DNA from: DATGWF01 sp035299585
Lineage (GTDB): Bacteria; Actinomycetota; Actinomycetes; Actinomycetales; Microbacteriaceae
Direction: 5' to 3'
DNA length: 36,628 nucleotides
Assembly: GCA_035299585.1 (NCBI GenBank)
Contig: DATGWF010000006.1
Location: forward strand, 1-36,628
Shown in pieces: positions 24,162 to 31,796 of this stretch. A program made the translations under genes and the position numbers. The stretch's first letter is position 1. Each line of letters begins with the position of its first letter. The notes under the pieces are model-generated. The model worked only from the letters and a program-made list of their open reading frames with translations. It searched no databases and was not told the DNA's origin.

Positions 24162-24953
24162 TTACGCAGGCGGCCCGAACACCGCCGGCCAGAGGTCAAC
24201 GGCAAGCGGATAGCCGACGAACTGGATGGCGTCGAAGGCGAAGTGGGCGAGCACGAGCGGCATGACCCGACCCCAGCGCGCACAACACCAGCCGAAAATC
24301 AGCCCCATTGCCACGTTGGCGAAAAACGGACCGGGGCCTTGATACAGGTGATAGCTCCCTCGGAGGAGGGCGAGCAGCACGATGAGTGTCCCCGGCCGCC
24401 AGCCCAAACCTCGGGGTCGAATCCAGAGAAAGCCGAGGAGCACGACCTCCTCCTCGAGGGCGGCACGCGCCGCAGCGAGCAGCAGCATGGGGATGGTCCA
24501 CCAGTACTGCGACAACTCGGCCGCCTGTACCGCCACGGTCAAACCGAGGAGACGACCCAGTACGTAGACGCCGATGCCCGGAATGCCAACGCACACAACC
24601 AGAAGGAGCATGCGCGACACGTCGAATCGCGGCGCCCGGAAATCGAGCCCGACTCGCCGAAACGGATCCGAGCCATCGCGCCAGAGCAGATACATCGCGA
24701 GTGCCACGACCGCAAGGGGAAAAAGGTTCCCCAAGAACTGGTAGGTGGCATCCAACCACTCACGGCTGGCCTGCGCGGCATTGAGCGCCGCACCTTGTTG
24801 CGAGAGTGGCTTCCCGGCGGTGAGCCGAGCGATGAGCGCAACGATGGCATAGACCGCTGACTGGCCGAGCCCGAGCGCCAGGACGATCCACACTTCGGCC
24901 CGGGCAAAACGGCGTCCCTGAGACATGTCGGAGAGCGAGGGCGAACTGGTCAC
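24162..24953 (-). CDS. CPBP family intramembrane metalloprotease-like protein
   Basis: A 263-residue polytopic membrane protein (about six to eight hydrophobic segments) of the CPBP/Abi family, related to eukaryotic CAAX prenyl protease 2. Catalytic-type residues are visible: an EE motif in ARAALEEEVVLLGFLW (E167-E169), H202 in RGSYHLYQG, and H237 with D241 in LAHFAFDAI. Substrate unknown. The ATG at 24953 overlaps the stop of the PH-domain gene (ATGA), so it belongs with the upstream minus-strand group. Gap 24083-24161 to convergent gcvP has no strong terminator. Confidence 0.88.
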   Translation of the reverse strand: MTSSPSLSDMSQGRRFARAEVWIVLALGLGQSAVYAIVALIARLTAGKPLSQQGAALNAAQASREWLDATYQFLGNLFPLAVVALAMYLLWRDGSDPFRRVGLDFRAPRFDVSRMLLLVVCVGIPGIGVYVLGRLLGLTVAVQAAELSQYWWTIPMLLLAAARAALEEEVVLLGFLWIRPRGLGWRPGTLIVLLALLRGSYHLYQGPGPFFANVAMGLIFGWCCARWGRVMPLVLAHFAFDAIQFVGYPLAVDLWPAVFGPPA

Positions 24954-25597
24954 CCGAGGAGTGTATCGACCACGAGCGAAACCGCGGTCAACGCCGCCAG
25001 TACCGCTCCCGTGATGAGCGAGCCGCGCAAGAAGATTCGTTCGACCGGCGCCCCCGTGTCGACCGCGGTCGAGGCAAATTCATTGAGGGTTGCGGATTCG
25101 CTCCGGTCAAGGCCGGTATTGGCGACCCGCGGTGCCGAGGTAGATGCACGCCCCAAGATGGGCATCGAGGACAGATCGAACGGCGCCTTCTGCGGGTACA
25201 CGCGTTTGGCTTGCGGGGTGCCCACGGCTTGAATCGGGGTTCCATCCTTGAGATACACCACGAGATTGATGCGTTGTTCGACTCCGGACACACGGAACCA
25301 CGGCACCACCCACGCGTGGGCAAAGTTCACCACGATGACGCGCTCTGCGTCGTAGTACATTGCGGGGCGGGCCATCAGCACCCAGAGTGCCCAGAGCAAG
25401 AACCCCGCGAATGGCAGCGTGAATGCCAGCATCCGGCCGGAGCCATTGACCGCGGGCCACAGCGCGCTCGCCGAAACCGCAATCGCCACGATGCCATACG
25501 ACACAAGCGATGCAATCGAACGAATCGCGTAGTTTGGCTCGCTCAGTCGCGAGCGGAACCTACTCCGGGAAATGGCACGCAGCGGATTGCTTGGCAT
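24950..25597 (-). CDS. PH-domain membrane protein of unknown function
   Basis: A 215-residue protein: a basic N-terminus (RAISRSRFRSRL), two adjacent hydrophobic spans (about 28-47 and 56-75), then a bacterial PH-like domain (ARPAMYYDAERVIVVNFAHAWVVPWFRVSGVEQR, only parts quoted here; about 76-130), a variable linker and a C-terminal membrane span (about 193-213). This is a common actinobacterial type whose function is unknown. The only good start is ATG 25597, which overlaps the last 38 bases of the upstream ABC ATPase gene in another frame. An open stretch further upstream is antisense-like low-complexity sequence and was rejected. Its stop overlaps the CPBP start. Confidence 0.75.
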   Translation of the reverse strand: MPSNPLRAISRSRFRSRLSEPNYAIRSIASLVSYGIVAIAVSASALWPAVNGSGRMLAFTLPFAGFLLWALWVLMARPAMYYDAERVIVVNFAHAWVVPWFRVSGVEQRINLVVYLKDGTPIQAVGTPQAKRVYPQKAPFDLSSMPILGRASTSAPRVANTGLDRSESATLNEFASTAVDTGAPVERIFLRGSLITGAVLAALTAVSLVVDTLLG

Positions 25598-26549
25598 TGT
25601 GTGCGTTGAGGTCAAGGGTTGGCTCGACCTGGCTACAGATGTCTTGCGCCTTCCAACACCGGGTGCGGAAACGGCAGCCGCTCGGCGGGTTAATCGGAGA
25701 TGGCGGGTCACCTTGCAAACGTATCCGCTCGACGCGCTGCTTCGTTGCGGCCTGTGCAATATCCGGCACGGCAGAGAGCAATGCCTTGCTGTACGGGTGC
25801 TTCGGGTGCGCGTACAGCTCTTCACGAGGAGCTTTTTCCACGATCTTGCCAAGGTACATCACGGCAATTTCAGGGCAGAAGTGTCGAACGACTGCGAGAT
25901 CGTGGGCAATGAAGAGGAACGCGATGTTGAATTCCTCTTGCAGGCGTTGCAGCAGGTTGATGACCTGGGCCTGAATGGACACGTCGAGCGCTGACACCGG
26001 CTCGTCGGCGACGAGCAATTTCGGTTGCAAGGTCAGTGCACGAGCAATGCCGATGCGCTGACGTTGGCCACCCGAGAATTCGTGTGGGTAGCGGTTGTAG
26101 TGCTCGGGGTTCAATCCGACTAGCTCGAGCAGTTCCTGCACCCGGGCGAGACGCTGAGCCTTCGGCACGAGATTGTGGATCTCGAGCGGCGCTCCGACAA
26201 TCTGGCCGATGGTCAAGCGCGGATTGAGCGAGGTATACGGGTCTTGGAAAATCATCTGAATGTCGCGACGAATTGGCTTGATTGCGCGCTCATTTGCCTG
26301 AGCGATGTCCTCACCATTGAACAGAATTTGTCCGCTGGTCGGGCGTTCGAGGCGCGTGACGAGTCGACCCGTGGTGGTCTTACCCGATCCTGATTCACCG
26401 ACGAGGCCGAGGACCTGGCCCGCCTCGATTGAGAACGACACTCCGTCGACGGCCTTCACGTGCCCAATCGTCCGGGAAACCACCCCGTTGGACTTGACGG
26501 GGTAGTGCATCTTGAGGTCTTTCACCTCGAGGAGCGGCTGTGTGCTCAC
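25560..26549 (-). CDS. Oligopeptide/dipeptide ABC transporter ATPase (DppF/OppF-type)
   Basis: A 329-residue ATPase energising peptide import at the cytoplasmic face. The Walker A motif is GESGSGKTT (51-59), the signature is FSGGQRQRIGIARAL, Walker B is LLVADEPVSALD, and the switch His is in FLFIAHDLAVV. The C-terminal oligopeptide-transporter domain has the Cys-containing INPPSGCRFRTRCWKAQDIC. An N-terminal VKSNGVVSRTIGHVKAVDGVSF precedes the Walker A, as in DppF rather than DppD. ATG 26549 overlaps the previous gene by four bases. Substrate not determinable. Confidence 0.95.
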   Translation of the reverse strand: MSTQPLLEVKDLKMHYPVKSNGVVSRTIGHVKAVDGVSFSIEAGQVLGLVGESGSGKTTTGRLVTRLERPTSGQILFNGEDIAQANERAIKPIRRDIQMIFQDPYTSLNPRLTIGQIVGAPLEIHNLVPKAQRLARVQELLELVGLNPEHYNRYPHEFSGGQRQRIGIARALTLQPKLLVADEPVSALDVSIQAQVINLLQRLQEEFNIAFLFIAHDLAVVRHFCPEIAVMYLGKIVEKAPREELYAHPKHPYSKALLSAVPDIAQAATKQRVERIRLQGDPPSPINPPSGCRFRTRCWKAQDICSQVEPTLDLNAHNAKQSAACHFPE

Positions 26550-27577
26550 TTGCGGCCTCCTGCGGCGGCGGTTTGGGTGTACATGACCGAGGCGTCAGCA
26601 AGATGGCAGCGCTTGAGGTGACTCGCGTCAGCTCCATTTGCCTCAAGCAACGGAAGTTCCGTGGTGCACCGGTCGTCCGGAACGAGGTGCTTGAACTCGC
26701 ATCGGGGAGCGAACGGGCAACCGGGCGGCGGGTTCAACAAGCTCGGGGGGTTTCCCGGGATGGGCTTGAGCGGAATATCTACGGAGCTCGTAATGTCGGG
26801 AACCGACTGGGTCAAGCCGAGCGTGTAGGGCATCGCGGGCTTACTCAGGAGTTGAGCAGCCTTACCGTATTCGACCGCCCGACCCGCGTACATCACGAGA
26901 ACATCGTCGGCGACCTCGGCGATCACGCCGAGGTCGTGCGTGATGAGCAACAGTGCCGTGTTGAACTCGCTCTGGAGGTCCTGGAGCAGGTCGAGAATCT
27001 GGGCTTGGACGGTGACATCGAGGGCGGTCGTGGGCTCGTCTGCAATCAGCAGGGCAGGGTCGTTGACCAGTGCCATCGCGATCATGACGCGCTGGCGCAT
27101 GCCACCGGAGAACTGGTGCGGGTAGTCGTCGACGCGACGCTCCGGGTTGGGGATGCCAACGCGTCCGAGCATGTCGATGGTGCGCTTCCGCGCCGCCGCC
27201 TTGCTCACATTGTTGTGCGCGAGGTACGCCTCGGCAATCTGGTCACCCACCCGGAAGTAGGGGTGAAGCGAGGACAGCGGATCCTGGAAGATCATCGCGA
27301 CGTCCTGGCCGCGGCGTGCCTGCATCTCCTTGTCGCTGAGCGCGAGCAGGTCGACACCGTCGAGCCAAATGCTTCCGCTCACAATGGCGTTCGTGTTTCG
27401 GTGCAGGCCCATGATGGCAGACGACGAAACAGACTTGCCCGAGCCGGATTCACCGACGATACCGAGGGTCTTGCCGCGCTCAACCGTGTAGGAGAGGCCG
27501 TCGGTTGAACGGACGATACCGTCAACCGTGGGGAAGTGGACGAAAAGGTTTTCGACCGAGAGGAATGGCTGTGTCAT
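26546..27577 (-). CDS. Oligopeptide/dipeptide ABC transporter ATPase (DppD/OppD-type)
   Basis: A 343-residue ATPase, partner of the OppF-type gene downstream. Walker A is GESGSGKSV (42-50), the Q-loop is AMIFQDPLSSLHPYFRVGDQ, the signature is QFSGGMRQRVMIAMAL, Walker B is LLIADEPTTALD and the switch is LLLITHDLGV. The C-terminal extension ends with the peptide-transporter motif NPPSLLNPPPGCPFAPRC. Its TGA overlaps the ATG of the next ATPase (ATGA at 26546-26549), a strict 1:1 translational coupling. It lies 12 bases after the permease gene. Confidence 0.95.
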   Translation of the reverse strand: MTQPFLSVENLFVHFPTVDGIVRSTDGLSYTVERGKTLGIVGESGSGKSVSSSAIMGLHRNTNAIVSGSIWLDGVDLLALSDKEMQARRGQDVAMIFQDPLSSLHPYFRVGDQIAEAYLAHNNVSKAAARKRTIDMLGRVGIPNPERRVDDYPHQFSGGMRQRVMIAMALVNDPALLIADEPTTALDVTVQAQILDLLQDLQSEFNTALLLITHDLGVIAEVADDVLVMYAGRAVEYGKAAQLLSKPAMPYTLGLTQSVPDITSSVDIPLKPIPGNPPSLLNPPPGCPFAPRCEFKHLVPDDRCTTELPLLEANGADASHLKRCHLADASVMYTQTAAAGGRK

Positions 27578-27589
27578 GACGAGGTGGCC

Positions 27590-28618
27590 TTACTTGCTCA
27601 GGCGGACGCGCGGATCGATGTAGGCGTAGAGCACGTCGACGATGATGTTCATCACGATGACGGCTGCGCCGGCAACCAACACGAGGCCAATCAAGACGGG
27701 GAGGTCGCTGTCCTTATTGGCGGTAATCGCGAGCAATCCCATTCCCTGGAAGTTGAACACCGACTCGGTAATGATGGCGCCGGCAAGAAGCGAGGCGAAG
27801 TCGAGGCCCGCCATCGACACGAGCGGAGTGAGGGCCGCGCGCAGACCGTGCTTGAACAGAACGACGCGCTCCGGAAGGCCCTTCGAACGGGCGGTGCGGA
27901 TGTAGTCCTCAGACATCGACTCGAGGACGTAGGCACGGGTGATTCGGACGTATGCGGCCATATAGAACAGGGCGAGCGTGAGAGCGGGCAACAGCAGTCC
28001 GGTGGCCCAGCCGAAAATCCCGCCGTCGGCGATGGTCTGGTATCTCGGGTAGCTGAATATCTGCCACTTGATGGCTGCGTATTGCAGCAGGAACGTACCG
28101 ATAACGAACGTCGGGAGGGCGTACACCACGAGCGTGACGCCGACGAGGGCCCGGTCGAGGAGACGCCCCTGGAAGACCGCGGCGATGACGCCGAGGAGGA
28201 CGCCGAATGTCATCCAAATGACGAAGGCGGCAATGGCCAGTGAAATGGTGACAGGTGCTTTTTTGGCAATGAGCTCGTTGACACTCGCAGTCTGCTTGAG
28301 CGAGTAGCCCAGGCAGGGGGCGTCGCAGTGCACAACGAGTTCGGGGTTCTTTTCGGCGAGGATCGCTCGGTATTCGTCGTTGACCGGGTAGTCACGTCCG
28401 ACGACAAGTCCACTCATGAACTTGCCGAACTGTTCCGTGATCGGCTGGTCGAAGCCGAAGGTCTTGCTGATGCTGTCGATTTTCTCGGGCGTGCAGTACT
28501 TCTCACACATGTTCACCGCGGGATTACCCGGTGCGAAGAACAGCACGAAGGTCACAAAGACCATCGCGAGAAGCATCGCGACGCCAATCAGCACGCGACG
28601 AATGGTGAATGCAATCAC
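27590..28618 (-). CDS. Peptide ABC transporter permease (DppB/OppB-type)
   Basis: A 342-residue inner-membrane permease with about six membrane spans: the first at about 9-29, then a long extracytoplasmic loop (about 30-120, with four Cys: two in NMCEKYCTP and two in HCDAPCLGYS), then five spans. The cytoplasmic EAA loop is RTARSKGLPERVVLFKHGLRAALTPLVS. The large Cys-containing loop is longer than in typical DppB proteins and may form disulfides with the binding protein side. It follows a stem-loop after the binding-protein gene and overlaps no neighbour. Confidence 0.94.
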   Translation of the reverse strand: MIAFTIRRVLIGVAMLLAMVFVTFVLFFAPGNPAVNMCEKYCTPEKIDSISKTFGFDQPITEQFGKFMSGLVVGRDYPVNDEYRAILAEKNPELVVHCDAPCLGYSLKQTASVNELIAKKAPVTISLAIAAFVIWMTFGVLLGVIAAVFQGRLLDRALVGVTLVVYALPTFVIGTFLLQYAAIKWQIFSYPRYQTIADGGIFGWATGLLLPALTLALFYMAAYVRITRAYVLESMSEDYIRTARSKGLPERVVLFKHGLRAALTPLVSMAGLDFASLLAGAIITESVFNFQGMGLLAITANKDSDLPVLIGLVLVAGAAVIVMNIIVDVLYAYIDPRVRLSK

Positions 28619-28643
28619 TGGAAGTTCTCCTCAGCGAGGTGGT

Positions 28644-28671
28644 GGGGGTACCGCCGAAGCGGTACCCCCAG
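28644..28671 (-). other. 12-bp stem-loop between binding-protein and permease genes
   Basis: TGGGGGTACCGC, loop CGAA, GCGGTACCCCCA is a perfect 12-base stem with a tetraloop, 14 bases after the binding-protein stop and 26 bases before the permease start on the same transcript. There is no U-tract, so it is more likely a 3' stabiliser or partial attenuator that lets the binding protein exceed the permeases than a full terminator. Confidence 0.75.
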
Positions 28672-28684
28672 CACTCAATTGGGG

Positions 28685-30454
28685 TTACTTGGACGAAACG
28701 ACGTACGCTGCGCCAAGGTCCGGGTAGAAGCTCATGGCGACGTCGGGCAAGAACCCGCCGACCTTCGAGCCGTAGATGAAGTAGTTCTTCTGGTTCAGGA
28801 TCGGCACGTATGCACCGTCTGCGCCAGCGATTTCATCTGCCTTCTGGAGCTTCTTGATCTGCTCAGCCGGGTCGGTCGAAGCGGTTGCTTCGGCGATCAG
28901 CTTGTCGACTTCAGCGTTGCTGTAGAAGCCGTAGTTGAAGCCAACACCGGTGGTCGAGTCAGCCGGGTTCGACTGCAGGATCGGCGGGATGACTGCGAAC
29001 AGTGCAGGCCAGTCAGCTGCCCAGCCGGACTGGAAGACGTCAATCGCCTTGTCCTTCTGGAGCATCTGGGCGTAGTAGCCCGGCTTTGCGGTCTTGGCAA
29101 TCGGGTTCAAGACAACCTTGAAGCCCGCGGCCTCCCAGCTCTGCTGCAGAACTGCGGCGATCTTCTGGTTGGTGGGGGTGTCCGGGAACGCGTAAGCGAG
29201 CTCGTAGCCTTCCTTGCCAGCCTTCTTGAGGAGAGCCTTTGCAGCCTCCGGGTCACCCGAGGTCTTGTCGCCCTTGGTGGCGGCATTCTCCTGGTAACCG
29301 GCGACAGCCGACGACACGATGGTGGTCGACGGGGTTCCGTAGTTCTCGCCACCCCATGCCTGGATGACACCATCACGGTTGGTTGCAACAACCAGCGCGC
29401 GGCGAAGGTCCGGGTCGCTCATGCGGACCGAGTTGATCTGCAGGAAGCGGGTGTACGGCGAAGTGGTCTGCTTGACGCGGTTCGACAGGGCCGAGCTGAT
29501 CAGCGAGTACTTCGAAGCCGGAATGTTGCCCGGGGTCAGTGCGGTCTGGTCATCACCCGAGTCAGCGAGCAGACGCTCGGTAACGGTGTCCTGGTCAGCA
29601 ACGAACTCGAACTTGATGGTGTCCGGGTAGGCGCCACGAGCGTCGACCGAGTCGGTCTTCGGGTCGTAGTTCTCGTTGCGGACGAACTCGTTCAGGCCGT
29701 TGTTGTCGAACTTGCCCTCGAACTTGTACGGACCGTTCGAGTTGATGAGCCACTGGTTTGCAGTGCCCTTGTCGAACGACTTCTGGTACGGGTCAGTCGA
29801 GAACAGTGCGGCGGCTGCGTAAGCAAAGTCCGGCCACGGGTTCTTGAAGTGGTAGGTGATGGTCTTGTTGTCATCCGAGCACGATGCAGCGTTGTTGAAG
29901 TGCTTCTGTGCATCTGCGCTACCGGTGAACGGACCGGTGTACTCCGCCGAAATGTCGAAGTCCGGAGCTTCCGGGTCGTAGAGGCCGTACTGAGCCATGT
30001 AGGTGGTGCCAACGCCGCCACCGAGGCTGACGATGTCAGCGTCGAAGCTGCGCGACAGACCGTACTGGAGGTCTTCACAGGTGATCTGCGAGCCGTCCTG
30101 CCAGGTCACGCCATCCTTGAGGGTGAAGCTCCAGGTCTTGCCCGAGTCCGGGGTGGTTCCGGTGTCGGTTGCGAGGTCCGCAATCGGCTTCGGGTTCGGG
30201 TCGTTGGTTGCCGGAAGGGCAGTCAGACCGCGGTAGACCGTACGACGCAGAGCCGCGATCTCCGATCCAAGGTAGACGGCGGCCGGGTCGGTCGCCTCAA
30301 ACTGGCCCTGAACGTCGAGCCAGGTGATGGTTCCACCCTTGACCGGCGTTCCGCGGCCGTTATCAGTGTTGGACGAGCCGCCGGCGCATCCTGTCAGCGC
30401 GAGCGACAGGACGCTGAGGCCGGCAACAGCCCCAACAATTGCCTTTTTCTTCAT
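28685..30454 (-). CDS. Peptide ABC transporter substrate-binding lipoprotein
   Basis: A 589-residue extracellular binding protein of the SBP family 5 (DppA/OppA). It has a lipoprotein signal peptide with lipobox L-T-G-C (C23), then GGTITWLDVQGQFEATDPA, YRGLTALPATNDPNPKPIADLA, WSFTLKDGVTWQDGSQITCEDL, and a C-terminal half with FLQINSVRMSDPDLRRALVVATNR. The ATG at 30454 has AAGGAG nine bases upstream. Ligand not predictable. It lies second in the operon, between the DppC-type and DppB-type permeases, an order less common than binding protein first. Gap 30455-30548 to the previous gene has a weak CTGC-A4-GCAG hairpin only. Confidence 0.95.
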   Translation of the reverse strand: MKKKAIVGAVAGLSVLSLALTGCAGGSSNTDNGRGTPVKGGTITWLDVQGQFEATDPAAVYLGSEIAALRRTVYRGLTALPATNDPNPKPIADLATDTGTTPDSGKTWSFTLKDGVTWQDGSQITCEDLQYGLSRSFDADIVSLGGGVGTTYMAQYGLYDPEAPDFDISAEYTGPFTGSADAQKHFNNAASCSDDNKTITYHFKNPWPDFAYAAAALFSTDPYQKSFDKGTANQWLINSNGPYKFEGKFDNNGLNEFVRNENYDPKTDSVDARGAYPDTIKFEFVADQDTVTERLLADSGDDQTALTPGNIPASKYSLISSALSNRVKQTTSPYTRFLQINSVRMSDPDLRRALVVATNRDGVIQAWGGENYGTPSTTIVSSAVAGYQENAATKGDKTSGDPEAAKALLKKAGKEGYELAYAFPDTPTNQKIAAVLQQSWEAAGFKVVLNPIAKTAKPGYYAQMLQKDKAIDVFQSGWAADWPALFAVIPPILQSNPADSTTGVGFNYGFYSNAEVDKLIAEATASTDPAEQIKKLQKADEIAGADGAYVPILNQKNYFIYGSKVGGFLPDVAMSFYPDLGAAYVVSSK

Positions 30455-30548
30455 GCGCAATTCACTCCTTGTGCATTGTTGTGATTCAGGATCGAGTGAA
30501 CGATGCCTGCTTTTGCAGCGACGGGCGCTACGAAAGTTTGTGTGGACG

Positions 30549-31532
30549 TCACCGGCGGCCCGCCTTGGGGTCGAGGGCGTCACGGACGCCGTCGCCAAGG
30601 AGGTTGAAGGAAACCACGATGGTGACGAGCAAGAATCCGGGAAGGAAGAAGTAGAGGAAGTCTGCTGACGCGTATTGGATTGAGTCCGCGAGGATGTTTC
30701 CAATGGTCGGCGTGGGTGGGAGCACCGAGACGCCGAGATACGCGAGTGCCGTTTCAGCCGAGATGTAGGCCGGCAGAATCAGCGTGAACTGAACGAGAAT
30801 CGGGGCCCACAGGTTCGGAAGAACCTCGCGGAACCACAGTCGCGCCTTGCTCGCACCAAACAATCGGGCCGCGTCGATGAACTCGCGTTCCCGGAGCGAC
30901 AGCACCTGGCCGCGAATAATGCGGGCAACCGGGGGCCAGCCGAAGGCGGAAAGTACCAGCACGACGTACAGCGCCTGGACCGTGTTGCCTTCGGGCACGC
31001 CGAAGCGGGTCACCATGAATGTGATGATGGTGCTCGACAGCGCGAGGAGCATGAGGGTCTGCGGGAACGACAGAATCAGGTCGATGGTGCGACCGATGAT
31101 GGTGTCGGCGGCTCCGCGGGACATGCCGGCAATGATGCCCATCACGGTTCCGATCGAAACGGAGAGCAGCGCGGCACCCGCGGAGATCATGAGCGAGTAA
31201 CTCAGTCCAAACCAGATGCGGCTCATGCTGTCGCGTCCGATGCCGGGTTCAACCCCGAGCGGGTGCGCCCAGCTGATGCCGCCCCAATCGCCGATTGGCA
31301 GGGCGTTGGCGTTGATGAGGTTCTGGTTAATCGAGAAGGGGTCGATAATCTTCGCCGCCACGAAAATCGGGGCGAGGATGGCCAGAATGAGCGTGATCAG
31401 AACGATGATGGCGGAGGCAACGGTCTTGCGGTCGTTGCGGAAGCGGCCCCATGCGAGCTGTCCAGGGGTACGAGCCGCGATGCCGGACGCCGTTTTGGGC
31501 GCCGTCACTACTGCGGTGTCGGGTGATGTCAT
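30549..31532 (-). CDS. Peptide ABC transporter permease (DppC/OppC-type)
   Basis: A 327-residue permease with an N-terminal OppC-type cytoplasmic arm (about 1-38, with GRFRNDRKTVASAI leading into the first span), an extracytoplasmic loop that has HPLGVEPGIGRDSMSRIWFGL, and a five-span transmembrane core with the EAA motif AARLFGASKARLWFREVLPNLWAPI. It is the first gene of the transporter operon. ATG 31532 has a GAGG upstream. A TAGGCT hexamer lies about 42 bases upstream on the same strand (forward positions 31575-31580), the likely promoter -10. Confidence 0.95.
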   Translation of the reverse strand: MTSPDTAVVTAPKTASGIAARTPGQLAWGRFRNDRKTVASAIIVLITLILAILAPIFVAAKIIDPFSINQNLINANALPIGDWGGISWAHPLGVEPGIGRDSMSRIWFGLSYSLMISAGAALLSVSIGTVMGIIAGMSRGAADTIIGRTIDLILSFPQTLMLLALSSTIITFMVTRFGVPEGNTVQALYVVLVLSAFGWPPVARIIRGQVLSLREREFIDAARLFGASKARLWFREVLPNLWAPILVQFTLILPAYISAETALAYLGVSVLPPTPTIGNILADSIQYASADFLYFFLPGFLLVTIVVSFNLLGDGVRDALDPKAGRR

Positions 31533-31574
31533 TCGGATGGCCTCTGTTGATTTGGGGAGCCTACGTCTCAGGCG

Positions 31575-31580
31575 AGCCTA
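31575..31580 (-). promoter_or_regulatory. Candidate -10 (TAGGCT) of the peptide transporter operon
   Basis: TAGGCT on the minus strand, about 42 bases upstream of the first permease ATG. The best -35-like match, TTGGCG, lies 20 bases further up (31606-31601), longer than the optimum, so the promoter is weakly supported. Confidence 0.4.
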
Positions 31581-31722
31581 GACCCGAGGGGTCGCAAGCG
31601 CGCCAAGATTTCTCGAATGTTATCGACTTGACACATCGAATCGCGAGAATTTTGCGTCGAACAGCCGCTTTTGCGCGGATGAGCGGCAGTGCGTCGTGGC
31701 CGGGCGCTATGAATCGGCGCGG

Positions 31723-31728
31723 TAGAGT
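31723..31728 (+). promoter_or_regulatory. Candidate -10 (TAGAGT) of typA
   Basis: TAGAGT predicts transcription starting near 31735, exactly where a UUCG-capped hairpin begins, with a leader of about 60 bases to typA. No clear -35 box at 16-18 bases. The rest of 31533-31722 shows no gene. Confidence 0.4.
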
Positions 31729-31734
31729 GAGGAC

Positions 31735-31754
31735 GGTGCCTTCGGGCGCCTTTT
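31735..31754 (+). other. UUCG hairpin with U-run in the typA 5' leader
   Basis: GGTGCC, loop TTCG, GGCGCC then TTTT: six pairs (one G-U wobble) with an extra-stable UUCG tetraloop followed by four Us. It could be a short terminator, an attenuator or a 5' stabiliser for the typA mRNA. It is too short to judge from sequence alone. Confidence 0.5.
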
Positions 31755-31796
31755 CGCTGTTTGGCAGCGATCCATTTGAACGCAAGGAATATTTGT

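Noticed and set aside
28328..30484. A 718-codon plus-strand frame opposite the peptide binding-protein gene, and similar long frames at 6106-7518, 8158-9444 and 1388-2935
   Set aside because: Each is antisense to a recognised gene with family motifs, and each has the arginine- and valine-rich composition expected of a shadow frame.
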